From assembly GCF_947495145.1 (NCBI RefSeq), contig NZ_CANLXP010000031.1:1-39113 (forward strand): a stretch of DNA of 39,113 nt, written 5' to 3'. The notes beneath the pieces were generated by a model. That model made no database searches, was not told where the DNA came from, and worked only from the letters and a program-made list of their open reading frames with translations. The DNA is from an uncultured Arthrobacter sp. (GTDB lineage Bacteria; Actinomycetota; Actinomycetes; Actinomycetales; Micrococcaceae). Below, piece by piece: positions 17,003-24,743 of the stretch (position 1 is its first letter; each line of letters opens with the position of its first letter). The position numbers and the translations under genes are program-made.

Positions 17003-17032
17003 ACAACAAATAAGTTAGCACCGATTAGTTGT
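17003..17032. promoter_or_regulatory. Palindromic MarR-type operator in the divergent promoter region
   Basis: ACAACAAAT (17003-17011) and ATTAGTTGT (17024-17032) form an imperfect inverted repeat (8 of 9 positions) between the divergent oxidoreductase and MarR genes. MarR proteins commonly bind such A/T-rich palindromes in their own promoter. A possible -10 for marR (TAGAAT) is at 17049-17054. Confidence 0.55.
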
Positions 17033-17060
17033 AGATGCAAGCATTACGTAGAATGAAGGT

Positions 17061-17540
17061 ATGACGCGATGGCTGAGTAGCGATGAACAGGATGTTTGGA
17101 AGCGGATGGCGGCTGTGCTCGAGCTGCTCCCCGCGGCTCTCGACGGGCAGCTGACCCGCGATGAGGACCTGACGCACTTCGGATATTTCGTTCTCGCGTC
17201 ACTGTCCGAGGTGCCCGGGCGTACGTTGCGTATCACGGCGTTGGCGTCGCAGACCAACGCCACGCTGCCGCGGCTTTCCCGTGTGCTGACGGGTCTGGAA
17301 AAGAAGGCTTTGGTGGAGCGGAGCGAGTGCAGTGAAGACCGGCGTGCCAAGAACGTGACGCTGACCGAAACAGGGTGGGCAAAGTTGGTGGGCGCTGCCC
17401 CGGGTCACGTTGAGTACGTGCGGGGGATGGTTTTCGATCAGCTCACGTCCGAACAGGTGGCGGAGCTGTCCGACATCACCACGCAGTTGTTGAAGAAGCT
17501 CGACCCCGAGGGGCGGATGTTCGCTTCGCTGGGTAAGTAG
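17061..17540 (+). CDS. MarR-family transcriptional regulator
   Basis: 159 residues with the MarR winged helix: helices HFGYFVLASLSEVPGRTLRITALASQTNATLPRLSRVLTGLEKKALVERS, followed by the wing segment SEDRRAKNVTLTETG with the conserved DRR. It most likely acts as a dimeric repressor released by small phenolic or oxidising ligands (family knowledge). It is divergent from the NADP oxidoreductase, and the palindrome at 17003-17032 is the probable binding site, so control of both genes is expected. GAAGG lies just before the ATG. Confidence 0.9.
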   Translation: MTRWLSSDEQDVWKRMAAVLELLPAALDGQLTRDEDLTHFGYFVLASLSEVPGRTLRITALASQTNATLPRLSRVLTGLEKKALVERSECSEDRRAKNVTLTETGWAKLVGAAPGHVEYVRGMVFDQLTSEQVAELSDITTQLLKKLDPEGRMFASLGK

Positions 17541-17626
17541 GTGTCAGGCCACCTCGGGTCGGCCTGCCATGGAGCGCATTTTTCCGGCCCGGCAGAAATG
17601 TCGGAGGCGGATGATGGTATTGATTT

Positions 17627-19027
17627 ATGGACCATTCCAGCTGGGTGACGGAGGAAACGGCGCTATGGGCGTCTGAGTCCGATAGGGGTCCGTTGGCTGG
17701 CCAACTGTCCCATCACCCGGTGGTCAACCGCGACCTCGAGGCGTCGCTCGAGTGCCTGGAGGAACTTGCGTCTTTACGGGCGTGGGTCGATGCGCAGGAA
17801 GCCAAACTGTTGGCCCGCATTTCCGAGCTTACAGTCGGAGCCCTTGCTGCCGATGGTTACGGCAGTCTCGTCGCGCAGGAGTACGGCGAGAGCGTTGCGG
17901 CCGCGGACATCGCATCTGTGCTGCGCATCCCTGACGGATCGGCAGGGAGGCTGATCGAGCAGTCGAAGCTGCTGGTGAACGACTTTCCTTCCACCGTGGA
18001 AGCGCTTCAGCTCGGAAGAATCTCCCTCCGGCATGCAGTGGCCGTTTCGCAGGAGTGTTGCGGCGTTCCCGAGCATGAGATTCCGGAATTCGAAGAGCAG
18101 CTGCTGGAAATTGCCCGGGGCACAACGGTCGCCAAGTTGGGCAATCGTGCGCGGCGGTTGCGTGAGCGGTTGCATCCTGAGTCGCTGGCAGTGCGGCGAG
18201 AAAAGAGGGTCCGTGAACGCTCCGTCACGGTGGACCCCGCCCCCGACGGCATGGCGTGGCTCAGTGCCTACCTACCCGCTGAAGAGGCCTTCGGCATCGC
18301 GCACCGTCTTGATGTCACAGCGAGGGCTTTGCAAGGGCCGGATGAGCCGCGGACACTGAGTCAGTTGCGGGCAGATGTTTTCTCGGACCTGCTCACTCAC
18401 ACCTGCGTATCGGACCCGACGACGAAAAGTAGGGGTGAAGGCAGCTCGGCGTCACGTCAGACCGCCTCCGCAGAACCGATCTCCCCGGGAACGCCGAGTT
18501 TCGGACCCTCACCCGATGGCTACCGCGGTATCGGCGCCCGTGTCTTCGTCACAGTGCCGGTTCTGACCCTGCTCGGCGGAAATGATCCCGCCGAGCTGGA
18601 TGGGTACGGACCAATCGATGCGGAAACCGCGCGAAAGCTTGCCGGCCACGCGCCGTCGTTCACGCGGCTTCTGACCCATCCGGCAAGCGGAGCGGTTCTA
18701 TCGGTGGGAAGAACGAGATACAAACCGCCGAAGGATCTGCAAGACTGGGTGAGGGTGCGCGACAAGACCTGCCGTCATCCAGGATGCAACCGTGCGGCCG
18801 TCCGCTGCGAAATCGACCACACGACACCCTGGTCACAGGGCGGCGAAACCCGTGCGGGTAATCTCGGGGCTTTTTGTAAGAAGCATCATGCGTTCAAGAG
18901 CCTGGGCTTTTGGAAACACCGACAACCGGTTGACGGAACCATAGTGTCCACGTCGTTCATGGGCAGGACATACACCACTCGAGCGGAGCCCTCCCATGCT
19001 CAAGCTCAGGCTCCGCCGCCGTTCTGA
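17627..19027 (+). CDS. DUF222 / HNH endonuclease domain protein (13E12-repeat type)
   Basis: 466 residues. The N-terminal two thirds are a DUF222 domain (SLECLEELASLRAWVDAQEAKLLARI, VAQEYGESVAAADIASVLRIPDGSAGRLIEQSKLL). The C-terminal domain is an HNH endonuclease: CRHPGCNRAAVRCEIDHTTPWSQGG, then NLGAFCKKHH, with the zinc Cys pairs and catalytic His present. These proteins are numerous in actinobacteria, often in many copies, and may be nucleases of selfish elements, but no function is established. A variable Ser/Pro-rich linker (about 265-300) separates the two parts. A GGAGG lies unusually far (about 20 bases) before the ATG. It has no operon partner. Confidence 0.9.
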   Translation: MDHSSWVTEETALWASESDRGPLAGQLSHHPVVNRDLEASLECLEELASLRAWVDAQEAKLLARISELTVGALAADGYGSLVAQEYGESVAAADIASVLRIPDGSAGRLIEQSKLLVNDFPSTVEALQLGRISLRHAVAVSQECCGVPEHEIPEFEEQLLEIARGTTVAKLGNRARRLRERLHPESLAVRREKRVRERSVTVDPAPDGMAWLSAYLPAEEAFGIAHRLDVTARALQGPDEPRTLSQLRADVFSDLLTHTCVSDPTTKSRGEGSSASRQTASAEPISPGTPSFGPSPDGYRGIGARVFVTVPVLTLLGGNDPAELDGYGPIDAETARKLAGHAPSFTRLLTHPASGAVLSVGRTRYKPPKDLQDWVRVRDKTCRHPGCNRAAVRCEIDHTTPWSQGGETRAGNLGAFCKKHHAFKSLGFWKHRQPVDGTIVSTSFMGRTYTTRAEPSHAQAQAPPPF

Positions 19028-19037
19028 GTAAGTTTTT

Positions 19038-19814
19038 TTACGAAACCTGCAGGCCGCCATTGATGTCGTAGGTGGCCGCAGTGATGAAGCCGGCGTCCGG
19101 ACCCACTAGGAAAGAGATGAGCGCAGCCATTTCGTCGACGGTGCCGACCCGCCCCACCAGGATGTCCTTCGACATGTCCCGCTTGCGCTCCTCCGTGAGG
19201 GTTCCGCCCATGATGTCGGTGTCAACCGGACCCGGCGCGATGCAGTTGACCGTGACGCCGTGCTCGCCCATCTCGCGTGCGAGGGCGCGGGTAAAGCCGA
19301 TGATTCCGGCCTTCGACGCACTGTACGCAACCTTCGAGTAGGTCCCGCCTCCACGCTGTGCGGAGATCGACGAAATACTCACCACACGCCCGAGCTTCCG
19401 GTCGATCATCCCGTGAAGCACCCGCTGCGTCACGAGGAACGTGCCCGTCATGTTGACGGCGAAGACCCTCTCCCAGGCTTCTTTCGTCTCCTGCATGAAC
19501 TCGGTGGGGGAGCTGATCCCCGCGAGGTTCGCCAGGGCTACGATGGGCGGCAGCTCGGCTTCAATCCGGCCGATCGCTGCATTAACGGAGGCCTCATCGG
19601 AGACGTCAGTGGCGACACCGATTGCCTGAACGCCATGCCGCTGCGCGATATCCGCCGCTGCCTCTTCCGCAGCGGATCCGTCGATGTCGAGGATCCCAAT
19701 GTTCCAGCCCTCGCTCGCCAATCGGTTCGCCGTCGCACGCCCGATCCCACGGGCAGAAGCCGCGCCCGTGAGTACCGCTGTACGACTTGAGGGAAATTCT
19801 GCTGATTCGGTCAC
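19038..19814 (-). CDS. SDR-family dehydrogenase
   Basis: 258 residues of the classical short-chain dehydrogenase/reductase fold. The NAD(P) loop is TGAASARGIG (about residue 16), then NLAG, and the catalytic Ser-Tyr-Lys set appears in SISSISAQRGG...YSKVAYSASK. The C-terminal VNCIAPGPVDTDIMGG is also typical. An aspartate in the second strand (GILDIDG) favours NAD over NADP. It begins with GTG overlapping the stop of the GntR gene (GTGA) with AGGAG upstream, so both are co-transcribed. With the divergent GntP permease it probably oxidises a hydroxy- or sugar acid taken up by that carrier. The substrate is not known, and no kinase or aldolase is beside it. Confidence 0.88.
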   Translation of the reverse strand: MTESAEFPSSRTAVLTGAASARGIGRATANRLASEGWNIGILDIDGSAAEEAAADIAQRHGVQAIGVATDVSDEASVNAAIGRIEAELPPIVALANLAGISSPTEFMQETKEAWERVFAVNMTGTFLVTQRVLHGMIDRKLGRVVSISSISAQRGGGTYSKVAYSASKAGIIGFTRALAREMGEHGVTVNCIAPGPVDTDIMGGTLTEERKRDMSKDILVGRVGTVDEMAALISFLVGPDAGFITAATYDINGGLQVS

Positions 19815-20533
19815 CTTTGCTCCTGATGCTGGTTGTTGGAATGAATGAAGTGCTCGTAGTCGTCATAGGTCTGGTTGATGTGAGCCTGCATAGCCTTTCC
19901 GGCTACCTCGGCATCGTGCGTGCGGATTGCATCAAGCACCAGCGCGTGGTGCGCAATGGCATGCTCCTGTACTTCCAGGAACGACGACGTCTGCCGCCGC
20001 ATGCTGTACAAAAGCTTGCCGAGCGGGCCAAGAATCACCGGAATGAAGGGGTTCGCGGAAGCCCGGAACACTGCTTCGTGGAAGGCAAGGTCGGCGGTGG
20101 TGACGGCGTCGAGATCACCGGCCAGATGGGCGGCCTGCAGTGCAGCGTTCGCCGCTTCCATGCGTTCCAGGTCCTCTTCAGTGGCATGCAGGGCGGCCAG
20201 TTCGGCAGCGCCAATTTCCACCATGCGCCGGATCTCAAGAAGGCGGAGTGAGACGTCAGGGGAAGCGGACGCTGCGGTCGCGGAGCGCAGGATGGCCTGA
20301 AGATCGGTCCATTGGGCGCTCGGGTTGACGTAGGTGCCGAGTCCACGCCGTACCTGCACCACATTCTGCGCCTGCAGCTTCTTCAGCGCCTCCCGTACGG
20401 TCAGCCGGCTCACATCAGTTGAGGCGGCCAGCTCACCCTCGGAGGGAAGGAATTCCCCTGGTGGATAGGTGCCGCTGATGATGCGCTCCAGGATCTCCTC
20501 GAAGACAGATTCAGCTAACGAAGTGCGCGCCAT
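19811..20533 (-). CDS. GntR/FadR-family regulator of the GntP/SDR unit
   Basis: About 240 residues. The winged helix reads VFEEILERIISGTYPPGEFLPSEGELAASTDVSRLTVREALKKLQAQNVVQVRRGLGTYV, and an FCD-type helical ligand domain follows with FHEAVFRASANPFIPVILGPLG and a terminal HHALVLDAIRTHDAEVAGKAMQAHI. FCD regulators of this kind often respond to sugar acids. The start at 20533 is favoured over the longer frame (20623) by AGGGGTGG upstream and by the family's usual N-terminus. It faces the GntP permease gene across about 200 bases containing a perfect palindrome (20614-20630), so it probably controls both sides. Confidence 0.9.
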   Translation of the reverse strand: MARTSLAESVFEEILERIISGTYPPGEFLPSEGELAASTDVSRLTVREALKKLQAQNVVQVRRGLGTYVNPSAQWTDLQAILRSATAASASPDVSLRLLEIRRMVEIGAAELAALHATEEDLERMEAANAALQAAHLAGDLDAVTTADLAFHEAVFRASANPFIPVILGPLGKLLYSMRRQTSSFLEVQEHAIAHHALVLDAIRTHDAEVAGKAMQAHINQTYDDYEHFIHSNNQHQEQR

Positions 20534-20613
20534 TCGTCCACCCCTGGCCGGATCGGGCGAACGCAACGCTGCTGCGCACATCCGCACTGTACATTTCCTT
20601 CCGAAACGCTTGT

Positions 20614-20630
20614 CAGACATCATATGTCTG
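20614..20630. promoter_or_regulatory. Palindromic operator between gntR and the GntP permease
   Basis: CAGACATCATATGTCTG is a perfect 7-3-7 inverted repeat placed between the divergent GntR gene (start 20533) and the permease (start 20734). Its size and position fit a FadR-type GntR operator. Binding is inferred. Confidence 0.65.
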
Positions 20631-20733
20631 GTGCTAGTGTGACAGTCAGCACATCGCTCGTCAATGTACTTTCGGGCCCGTGCAGACCTAAGACAGCAAC
20701 GAGGCTTGCTTAGCTGACGAGGAGCACAACCAC

Positions 20734-22266
20734 GTGGATCTACAATTACTATTGGCGCTGGTTCTTGGAATCGCGACCATCATCATCCTTGTGCTGCGAA
20801 CGCGGCTTGATGCGTTCGTAGCCCTGCTTATTGCCGCTCTGGTGACGGGTCTTGTGGCGGGGCAGGCTCCGCTGGAGATTGTCTCGGCTATCACCGAGGG
20901 ATTCGGCAACACCCTCGCATCCATCGGAATCGTGATCGGACTCGGCGTAGGAATTGGAAAGATTCTCGAGGTATCAGGTGCCGCCAATTCCCTGGCTCTT
21001 GCGTTCCTGAAACTGTTCGGCAAGGGACGCGAGCCTTGGGCAATGGGCAGCGTTGGAGCGCTCGTCTCCATCCCCGTGTTCTGCGACTCCGGCTACGTAA
21101 TCATGAACCCACTCGCCCGCTCCATCGCAAGAGTGAAGCGCGCCGGCTACATCACGCTGGCACTGGCGTTGGGCTGCGGTATGACGCTCACCCACCATCT
21201 TGTGCCGCCGACGCCGGGTCCGCTCGCCGTCGCGGGCATTTTGGGCACCGATCTGGGGGCTCTCATTCTTGCCGGGCTTGCGTTCACCGTCATCCTGTTG
21301 CCGGTGGTCGTGTTTTACGCGAAGTGGATCGGGCCGAAAATCGAGCCCGGGATGTCGGAGACCATTCGCGAGACCGTCTACGGCCGGGCCGCCACACATT
21401 CGCATGGCCGCACAACCACCGCCCTCGCCGACCATAACGACGACGCGCCGGGTGGCACCTCCGCCCGCGCCATCGGTGCAACCGGACCGTCCGAGGATCC
21501 CGAATATGGTTCCACCATCGACTTCGACAGTTCCGAACTGGGTACACCCCCTGCAGGAGCCAAGCCGCACAAGGTCGGAGCCTTCGTTGCTTCCCTGCCG
21601 CTGCTCGTGCCGCTGGTCCTCATCATCCTCAATACGGTGAGCGGCGCGATCGACCAGAGCAACCAGGGCGTTGTCGGAACCGGTGAGTACGAGCCCTCCG
21701 CATGGGCCGTCCCGCTGGCCTTCATCGGCAACCCCGTGGTTGCCCTCGTGATCGGCGTCATCCTTGCCGTGTACGTGCTGCTGCCGCGCTGGACTCCGCG
21801 TTCCAAGGTGCAGGGCTGGTTCGCCGAAGCCGCTGCCTCCGCCGGCCTCATTCTGCTCATCACCGGTGCAGGCGGTGCGCTCGGGCAGGTCCTGCGTAGT
21901 TCGGGAGTCGGTGATGCCCTCGCTGAAGCCATAGCAGCGACAGCTCTTCCGGCCTTCCTGGTTCCGTTCCTGATCGCGACACTCGTCCGAATCGCCCAGG
22001 GCTCCGGCACCGTCGCGATGATCACCGCTGCATCGGTCACAGCACCGCTGGTCACGTCGATCGGCGTTGACCCCTTGGTCGCAGCACTGGCCTGCACAGC
22101 GGGATCCATGGTGTTCAGCTACTTCAACGATTCCTACTTCTGGGTGGTAACACGCTTCTCCGGCCTGGAAGGGACAGCCGCGCTGAAGGGCTGGTCGGGG
22201 ATTACGACGGCGGTGTGGGCCGGATCGATTCCGCTCCTGTTCATCGCCAACGCGATTCTTGGTTGA
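20734..22266 (+). CDS. GntP-family permease
   Basis: A 510-residue polytopic membrane protein of the GntP gluconate:H+ symporter family. It has about 12 hydrophobic helices, with family segments such as GFGNTLASIGIVIGLGVGIGKILEVSGAA, SIPVFCDSGYVIMNPLARSIA, LTHHLVPPTPGPLAVAGILG, the late RIAQGSGTVAMITAASVTAPL and FSYFNDSYFWVVTRF. These proteins import gluconate and related sugar or hydroxy acids. A long hydrophilic loop (about residues 215-285, rich in His, Thr and Asp) sits in the middle. The GTG start has GAGGAG upstream. It is divergent from the GntR-SDR pair and ends in a strong terminator. Confidence 0.92.
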   Translation: MDLQLLLALVLGIATIIILVLRTRLDAFVALLIAALVTGLVAGQAPLEIVSAITEGFGNTLASIGIVIGLGVGIGKILEVSGAANSLALAFLKLFGKGREPWAMGSVGALVSIPVFCDSGYVIMNPLARSIARVKRAGYITLALALGCGMTLTHHLVPPTPGPLAVAGILGTDLGALILAGLAFTVILLPVVVFYAKWIGPKIEPGMSETIRETVYGRAATHSHGRTTTALADHNDDAPGGTSARAIGATGPSEDPEYGSTIDFDSSELGTPPAGAKPHKVGAFVASLPLLVPLVLIILNTVSGAIDQSNQGVVGTGEYEPSAWAVPLAFIGNPVVALVIGVILAVYVLLPRWTPRSKVQGWFAEAAASAGLILLITGAGGALGQVLRSSGVGDALAEAIAATALPAFLVPFLIATLVRIAQGSGTVAMITAASVTAPLVTSIGVDPLVAALACTAGSMVFSYFNDSYFWVVTRFSGLEGTAALKGWSGITTAVWAGSIPLLFIANAILG

Positions 22267-22296
22267 TCAACAAACAGCGTTTGCCTGAGCAGTCGT

Positions 22297-22330
22297 AGCC
22301 GCTCCCCGGGAATCGTCCCGGGGAGCGGTT
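22297..22330 (+). terminator. Rho-independent-type terminator after the GntP permease
   Basis: A perfect 12-bp GC-rich stem (CCGCTCCCCGGG, 22299-22310, with 22317-22328) has the loop AATCGT and a short T-rich tail. It lies 30 bases after the permease stop and directly before the stop of the convergent gene at 22336. Confidence 0.8.
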
Positions 22331-22335
22331 CTGTG

Positions 22336-23139
22336 TTACCGGAGTCGAATGTTGGATGGATTGCCCGGCGCAGCCATTGCATTCAACCCCGACTGCTCCG
22401 CTTGGAGGAGACACCATTTCACCAGTTGCATACCGACGAGCTTTCGCACCGACTCATGCTTTGTCTTCACCACGGGTGTCGCCGCCGAACCGAAAGCGGC
22501 AAGGCTGATGCCGTTCTTCCCATGCAGAGCAGGGTCACGAAGGGTCGCAATCAGGGCCTTGCTCAGAGCCGTCCTTGCAGCATCGGCGCTGCCGTTGACG
22601 TTGTGGAAGGCTCGAGAGACGTGCGCACTCATGCGTTCATGCTCGGTCAACTTCGAAGACGACGTTCGGGCAGCGGTTATCGCGGGTTGAACGGCCGCTT
22701 TCTTCGAGGCCGGTGCCGGTGTCCCGCTCGGAACCGCGGGCGAAGGCGCCACTTTGTCCGAACGCTCCGCCTTGAGCGTCAGCTCCGCCAGCTCCAGGTG
22801 CAGCTTTGCGATCTCGCGGTGGATTTCGCTGACCCGCTTCACGACGTCGGAGCGTGACTTACGCGCCCCCGCTCGCGGAACACGCAGCTTGGCTTCGACC
22901 TCGGCTGATATGCTGCAGCGGAAGAGAGCGCACAGTGCCCGTGCGAGGGAAAGCCGGGTGCCGTCGTCGTCGTTCAGTAGCAGGGGCGAGGGGCTCTGCA
23001 GAGTCTGCACAGCGGATGCCAGCGCAGAAAGCGTTCCGTGAACGCGACCGAATTGCAGTCGCTCTATGTCGGAAGCTTCGCCTATTTGGGGTGAGTAAAC
23101 GCATTGAGCAATCCAGCCGCGCAAATGCGCTGGGCTCAT
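22336..23139 (-). CDS. Hypothetical protein with central coiled coil
   Basis: I do not recognise a family. From ATG 23139 the protein would have about 267 residues; the frame stays open further upstream but would overlap the divergent DoxX-like gene. It is basic, with no membrane segment. Residues about 90-130 (VVKRVSEIHREIAKLHLELAELTLKAE) form a likely coiled coil, followed by an Ala/Pro/Ser-rich linker and a conserved-looking helical C-terminal half (HVSRAFHNVNGSADAARTALSKAL, KHESVRKLVGMQLVKWCLLQAEQSG). This could be a DNA- or protein-binding scaffold; that is a guess from composition only. Base composition is like its neighbours. It stands alone, convergent with the GntP gene. Confidence 0.6.
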   Translation of the reverse strand: MSPAHLRGWIAQCVYSPQIGEASDIERLQFGRVHGTLSALASAVQTLQSPSPLLLNDDDGTRLSLARALCALFRCSISAEVEAKLRVPRAGARKSRSDVVKRVSEIHREIAKLHLELAELTLKAERSDKVAPSPAVPSGTPAPASKKAAVQPAITAARTSSSKLTEHERMSAHVSRAFHNVNGSADAARTALSKALIATLRDPALHGKNGISLAAFGSAATPVVKTKHESVRKLVGMQLVKWCLLQAEQSGLNAMAAPGNPSNIRLR

Positions 23140-23184
23140 CCTAATCGAGGAGCGCCTGGTGCCAGCCCGGTTAGGCTTGGGCGA

Positions 23185-23637
23185 ATGGCGGCAACCCCAA
23201 CTCAAGCGCGCACGTCGCTTCCCAGAACCATTACGCGCGTATTCCTCGGGGCGTTCCTTCTCGCTGCCGGTACCGCGCACCTCACGGTAGCCCGATCGGA
23301 ATTCGCCGCCCAAGTGCCATTCTGGTTTCCCTTGCCGACCGACCTCGTCGTGGTGGGATCCGGCATCGTCGAGATACTACTCGGCGCTGCACTGATTGTC
23401 CTTCCAAGGCAGAGGGTTCTCGTGGGCTGGATCGTCGCCGCCTTCTTCGTTGCAGTCTTTCCCGGCAACATCGCCCAATACGTTGAGGGTGTAGACGCGT
23501 TCGGCTTGGAAACCGACAGCGCCCGACTCATCCGCCTCTTCTTTCAACCGCTACTGGTGCTGTGGGCGCTGTGGTCCACCGGCGCGTGGCGTGACCGCCG
23601 ATTGCTACGCTCCTCAGGTGAGCACCAACGCCACTAA
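23185..23637 (+). CDS. DoxX-like membrane protein (third DoxX-type gene)
   Basis: About 150 residues with four hydrophobic helices. ITRVFLGAFLLAAGTAHLTV opens the first helix and GSGIVEILLGAALIVLPRQR the next, as in DoxX-like proteins. Unlike the two DoxX paralogues at 6.7 and 15.8 kb it has an extracytoplasmic PFWFPLPTD segment and a histidine in the first helix (TAHLT), features of the DoxX-like branch with only distant relation. Start ATG 23185 is chosen because it precedes the first helix; there is no strong ribosome-binding site. Function unknown. It lies just before the AEC carrier gene on the same strand, with a gap of about 50 bases. Confidence 0.75.
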   Translation: MAATPTQARTSLPRTITRVFLGAFLLAAGTAHLTVARSEFAAQVPFWFPLPTDLVVVGSGIVEILLGAALIVLPRQRVLVGWIVAAFFVAVFPGNIAQYVEGVDAFGLETDSARLIRLFFQPLLVLWALWSTGAWRDRRLLRSSGEHQRH

Positions 23638-23685
23638 GGGCATCCGAAGAAGACCGCGATTGAGCGTGGCGTCATCGACATAAAC

Positions 23686-24648
23686 GTGGTCATCGCGCTC
23701 GTCAGTGCGGTCATTCTCATCGCTCTGGGCTCAGTCTTCCGGCACAAGTTCATCACCGGTGCTGAATTCTGGTCGGGACTCGAAAAGCTGGTCTACTTCG
23801 TGCTTCTGCCGGCGCTGCTGGCAACCGGTCTTGCCGGAGCCGACTTCGCGTCCATCGAGCCCGGTCCCATGGTGCTCATCCTGACAGTGTCGGCCACCTT
23901 CTCCGCGTTGCTCGCCTATGCCTCCCGCCGCCCTGCTGCCGGTCGGGACGGGCCGGCATTCACCTCTGTTTTCCAGGGCACCGTCCGCTTCAACACCTAT
24001 ATCGGCGTGACGACGGCGGCAGCTCTCTTCGGATCCGACGGCATCGCTATCGCAGCGCTCGCCAATGCAGTGCTCATACCGTTCGGGAACCTCGCCTCAA
24101 CGATCGCCCTCGCTCACTACGGACACCACAAACTGCGCGGATCCGCGCTGATCCTGGCCGTGTTCGGAAACCCACTGATCCTTGCCTGTGCCGCCGGGCT
24201 CGCCGCCAACGTGATCGGCTCCGCTCCGCGCGTAGGTGACTTCCTCAGCGCTCCGGTACCGGCCGCCGTCGTGCAGCTCATTGCTTCAGTTCTTGGGCTG
24301 CTTGGGGGAGCGGCCCTGCCGATAGGCCTCTTCTGCGTCGGTGCGGGATTACGCGGACGCGTCCTCACCCGAAAGTCCGTACGCCCGGTGACGGCCGCAC
24401 TGCTACTGCGGTTCCTACCCGTGCCCGCAGCGACCCTGGGATTGTGCATGCTTCTGGGATTCACCGGACCAGCCGCTGTGGTCTGCGTGGTCTTCCAGTC
24501 GCTGCCCACCGCAACAAGCTCCTACGTCTTCGCCCGACGACTGGGCGGCGACGCCTCCCTCATGGCTCAAATCACCGCGGCACAGACCCTCCTGTCAGGG
24601 GTGGTCTTGCCGACCTGGATTCTCATCGCCTTGGCGGTGCTGATGTGA
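23686..24648 (+). CDS. AEC-family transporter
   Basis: About 320 residues with ten hydrophobic helices in two halves, the auxin-efflux-carrier (AEC) layout. The family motif around VRFNTYIGVTTAAALFG, then FGNLASTIALA, and GNPLILACAAGLAAN, is clear, as is the late VVFQSLPTATSSYVFARRLGGD crossover region. Bacterial AEC proteins carry organic acids such as malate or malonate, or amino acids; the substrate here is unknown. The start is uncertain: GTG 23686 is used, but the coding-like frame runs a few codons upstream (I-x-R-G-V-I-D-I-N) without a better start. The 3' end runs into a minisatellite (24636-24718). Confidence 0.85.
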   Translation: MVIALVSAVILIALGSVFRHKFITGAEFWSGLEKLVYFVLLPALLATGLAGADFASIEPGPMVLILTVSATFSALLAYASRRPAAGRDGPAFTSVFQGTVRFNTYIGVTTAAALFGSDGIAIAALANAVLIPFGNLASTIALAHYGHHKLRGSALILAVFGNPLILACAAGLAANVIGSAPRVGDFLSAPVPAAVVQLIASVLGLLGGAALPIGLFCVGAGLRGRVLTRKSVRPVTAALLLRFLPVPAATLGLCMLLGFTGPAAVVCVVFQSLPTATSSYVFARRLGGDASLMAQITAAQTLLSGVVLPTWILIALAVLM

Positions 24649-24718
24649 GGACGGGTTGATGTAGGGGCGGTGCTGATCTAACGGCGGGGCTGATGCGGGG
24701 ACGCGCTGATGTGGGGAC
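24636..24718. repeat. Minisatellite of five imperfect 16-17-base units
   Basis: Five units follow each other at 24636, 24653, 24669, 24686 and 24703, with consensus GGGGCTGATGTGGGGAC and unit lengths 17, 16, 17, 17 and 16. The first unit encodes the last residues and stop of the AEC gene; the rest fills most of the gap before the dehydratase gene (start 24744). The repeats are G-rich on the plus strand. Confidence 0.8.
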
Positions 24719-24743
24719 GAATGTGAATCGCTAGGATCAGCTC

